Assembly: GCA_963709075.1 (NCBI GenBank)
Contig: CAVPUY010000015.1
Coordinates: 248,001-312,000 of the forward strand
Origin: Palsa-506 sp963709075
GTDB lineage: Bacteria; Actinomycetota; Actinomycetes; Streptosporangiales; Streptosporangiaceae
Length of the DNA stretch: 64,000 nt
Direction: 5' to 3'
Position numbers and translations under genes: made by a program. Shown piece after piece: positions 63,144 to 64,000 of this stretch. The notes below the pieces were generated by a model. The model made no database searches, had not been told where the DNA came from, and saw nothing but the letters and a program-made list of their open reading frames with translations. How positions within the stretch are numbered: position 1 is the first letter of the stretch; each line of letters begins with the position of its first letter.

Positions 63144-63172
63144 CGACGAACTTACGGACGAGACCACTAAGT
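63144..63172 (-). repeat. right terminal inverted repeat of the IS630-type element
   Basis: Ends AGACCACTAAGT; pairs with 61535-61563 at 27 of 29 positions. Confidence 0.88.
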
Positions 63173-63488
63173 GGGTGAAGCCGGGAGTTCGTCGAGGGGT
63201 CTCCAGGCTGCCCCTGGTTGTCCGGCCGGTTTTGGGGGCGGCGTGCTCGCGGGCGCTGATCCGGTCGACGCTTACATCACTGGCGTCCTGCCCGGCGGCG
63301 AGCAGATCCCGTTGTTCAGGCTCCGCTACGGTGGCTCCGCTCACTCCTTCGGCTTCGCGATCTACTCACCCGCCCGCGACCGCTACGAAGACGCCGTCCT
63401 GCTCACCGGACTTCCCATCGGCAGCCCGCAAGAAGCACTCGACACCGCCTGCACCGTCCACCTCACAGCGCCCGGACACCAACCCTGA
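63171..63488 (+). CDS. paralogue of the IS passenger protein, probably 5'-truncated by the element
   Basis: The frame opens at GTG 63171, on the edge of the IS end. The first ~28 residues look non-coding. From 63258 it reads DPVDAYITGVLPGGEQIPLF, RLRYGGSAHSFGFAIYSPAR and GLPIGSPQEALDTACTVHL, closely matching the C-terminal part of the passenger protein inside the element. The N-terminus appears lost at the insertion point. Confidence 0.6.
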   Translation: MGEAGSSSRGLQAAPGCPAGFGGGVLAGADPVDAYITGVLPGGEQIPLFRLRYGGSAHSFGFAIYSPARDRYEDAVLLTGLPIGSPQEALDTACTVHLTAPGHQP

Positions 63489-63715
63489 CCCCGACGAACA
63501 TGCGGCGTCACCCACCAAGTCAGCGCTTTCCGATGTCCGCCTGCGCATACTCATGGGTCTTTGACGCGATCAGCGCCGCAGTCGTCAATGCGGAAGTCCG
63601 CGCTTCCATCTGCGGGCTGCAGGACGTCCGGGCACTGGCAGTTAACCGGTTGCGCCTGCATGCTGAGCGTTGAGGTCGCTGCCGGGGCGTCGTTCTGACG
63701 ACCCTCTGGCCGGCG
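63489..63715. other. 227-bp intergenic region, nothing recognised
   Basis: It separates the truncated passenger paralogue from the convergent methyltransferase end. I see no gene, repeat or clear hairpin. Confidence 0.4.
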
Positions 63716-64000
63716 TCACGGCGTACTCGGCAGGCGCTGCCCCCACGCCGAGACCATCGGCGAAGTAGCAAGGTCAAGCTGGCCAGATGCAACATTGGCG
63801 AGATGCTGCTCGATCTCAGCATCGGTAGCGAGCCTGCGGGTAACCAGGTCGTCTCGGATCTGCTCCATCGTGGCCCGCTCAAGTTCGCTGCACGCCGGCC
63901 CGCCCATCGGGAAGTAGGCGTCGGACTGGACGCCGGCCAGCCCGCCATGACGTAGTCTCCTGGACAGCGTCCGTCCGAACGCGAGGTCAGCGCCGCGCTC
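63716..64000 (-). CDS. C-terminal part of a class I SAM-dependent methyltransferase (runs off the window)
   Basis: The frame is open from the right edge: LRHGGLAGVQSDAYFPMGGP, ELERATMEQIRDDLVTRRLA and EIEQHLANVASGQLDLATSP then MVSAWGQRL, stopping at 63716. This is the characteristic tail of actinobacterial methyltransferases acting on small molecules; the SAM-binding part lies beyond the window. An internal ATG at 63907 is not the true start. Confidence 0.7.
   Translation of the reverse strand, partial: ERGADLAFGRTLSRRLRHGGLAGVQSDAYFPMGGPACSELERATMEQIRDDLVTRRLATDAEIEQHLANVASGQLDLATSPMVSAWGQRLPSTP

Larger units (their letters stand above)
61535..63172 (+). mobile_element. IS630-type insertion sequence with 29-bp terminal inverted repeats and a passenger ORF
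   Basis: The left end (61535-61563) and right end (63144-63172) are complementary over 29 bases with two mismatches; the outer part is ACTTAGTGGTCT. Each contains TA near the tip, consistent with TA target use in IS630/Tc1-type elements. Inside are a transposase (61982-63133) and an opposite-strand ORF (61568-61909). Length 1638 bp. Confidence 0.85.

Noticed and set aside
63520..63948. Minus-strand frame overlapping the methyltransferase tail
   Set aside because: The adjacent frame gives the conserved methyltransferase C-terminus and is open to the window edge.

Overview
The window comes from a very GC-rich actinobacterium. The evidence is a WhiB iron-sulfur regulator, a complete conservon (NIT-type kinase, roadblock, DUF742, small GTPase), a class F sortase beside a DUF4397 protein, a MerR-DICT regulator, GTG starts and 4-base ATGA/GTGA overlaps. 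It looks like soil-type accessory chromosome: secreted proteins of unknown function, catabolic genes, many stand-alone stress or redox genes, three insertion sequences and several gene remnants. I cannot name a genus. I see no tRNA, rRNA or CRISPR array.

0-9.3 kb: the end of an unknown protein, a DUF4397 surface protein with its class F sortase, a cysteine-rich secreted protein, and a two-gene locus of unknown function (a ~1150-residue protein plus an IPT/TIG protein). 8.6-16 kb: a TetR regulator facing an MFS exporter and an atypical short-chain dehydrogenase across a 34-bp palindrome; D-erythronate dehydrogenase divergent from a four-carbon acid sugar kinase; a bleomycin-hydrolase-type peptidase. 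16-20.4 kb: a secreted protein with a DUF4242 partner, a membrane protein, an anti-sigma-type ATPase and an IS110 element. 20.4-25 kb: a catabolic operon (glutamine amidotransferase, acyl-CoA dehydrogenase, class III CoA-transferase, aldehyde dehydrogenase). 25-31 kb: WhiB and MerR-DICT regulators, then the conservon. 31-45.7 kb: an aldo/keto reductase, an FAD oxidoreductase, GNAT, a lone tail-collar protein, glycogen branching enzyme, GrpB, PPK2, VOC, PspC, a cytosolic solute-binding-like protein and a globin-ankyrin gene. 45.7-64 kb: an IS4-family element, Rieske proteins, two RibD-type reductases, a hydrolase, DUF72, HAD, an enolase-superfamily enzyme, a PoxB-like ThDP enzyme, STAS, a winged-helix regulator, an IS630-type element with a passenger ORF, and the end of a methyltransferase.

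Two features affect how the window should be read. First, about 30 reading frames are broken by single-base gains or losses, nearly all in short C or G runs (some T), clustered at 3.8-10, 22.6-25.4 and 27.8-30.9 kb. The protein sequence resumes perfectly in the next frame, so I reconstruct these as intact genes and suspect uncorrected sequencing indels. Second, and different in kind, from 33 kb onward there are true remnants: gene tails without starts, and chimeric ORFs joining the front of one family to the tail of another. These look like real deletion scars.
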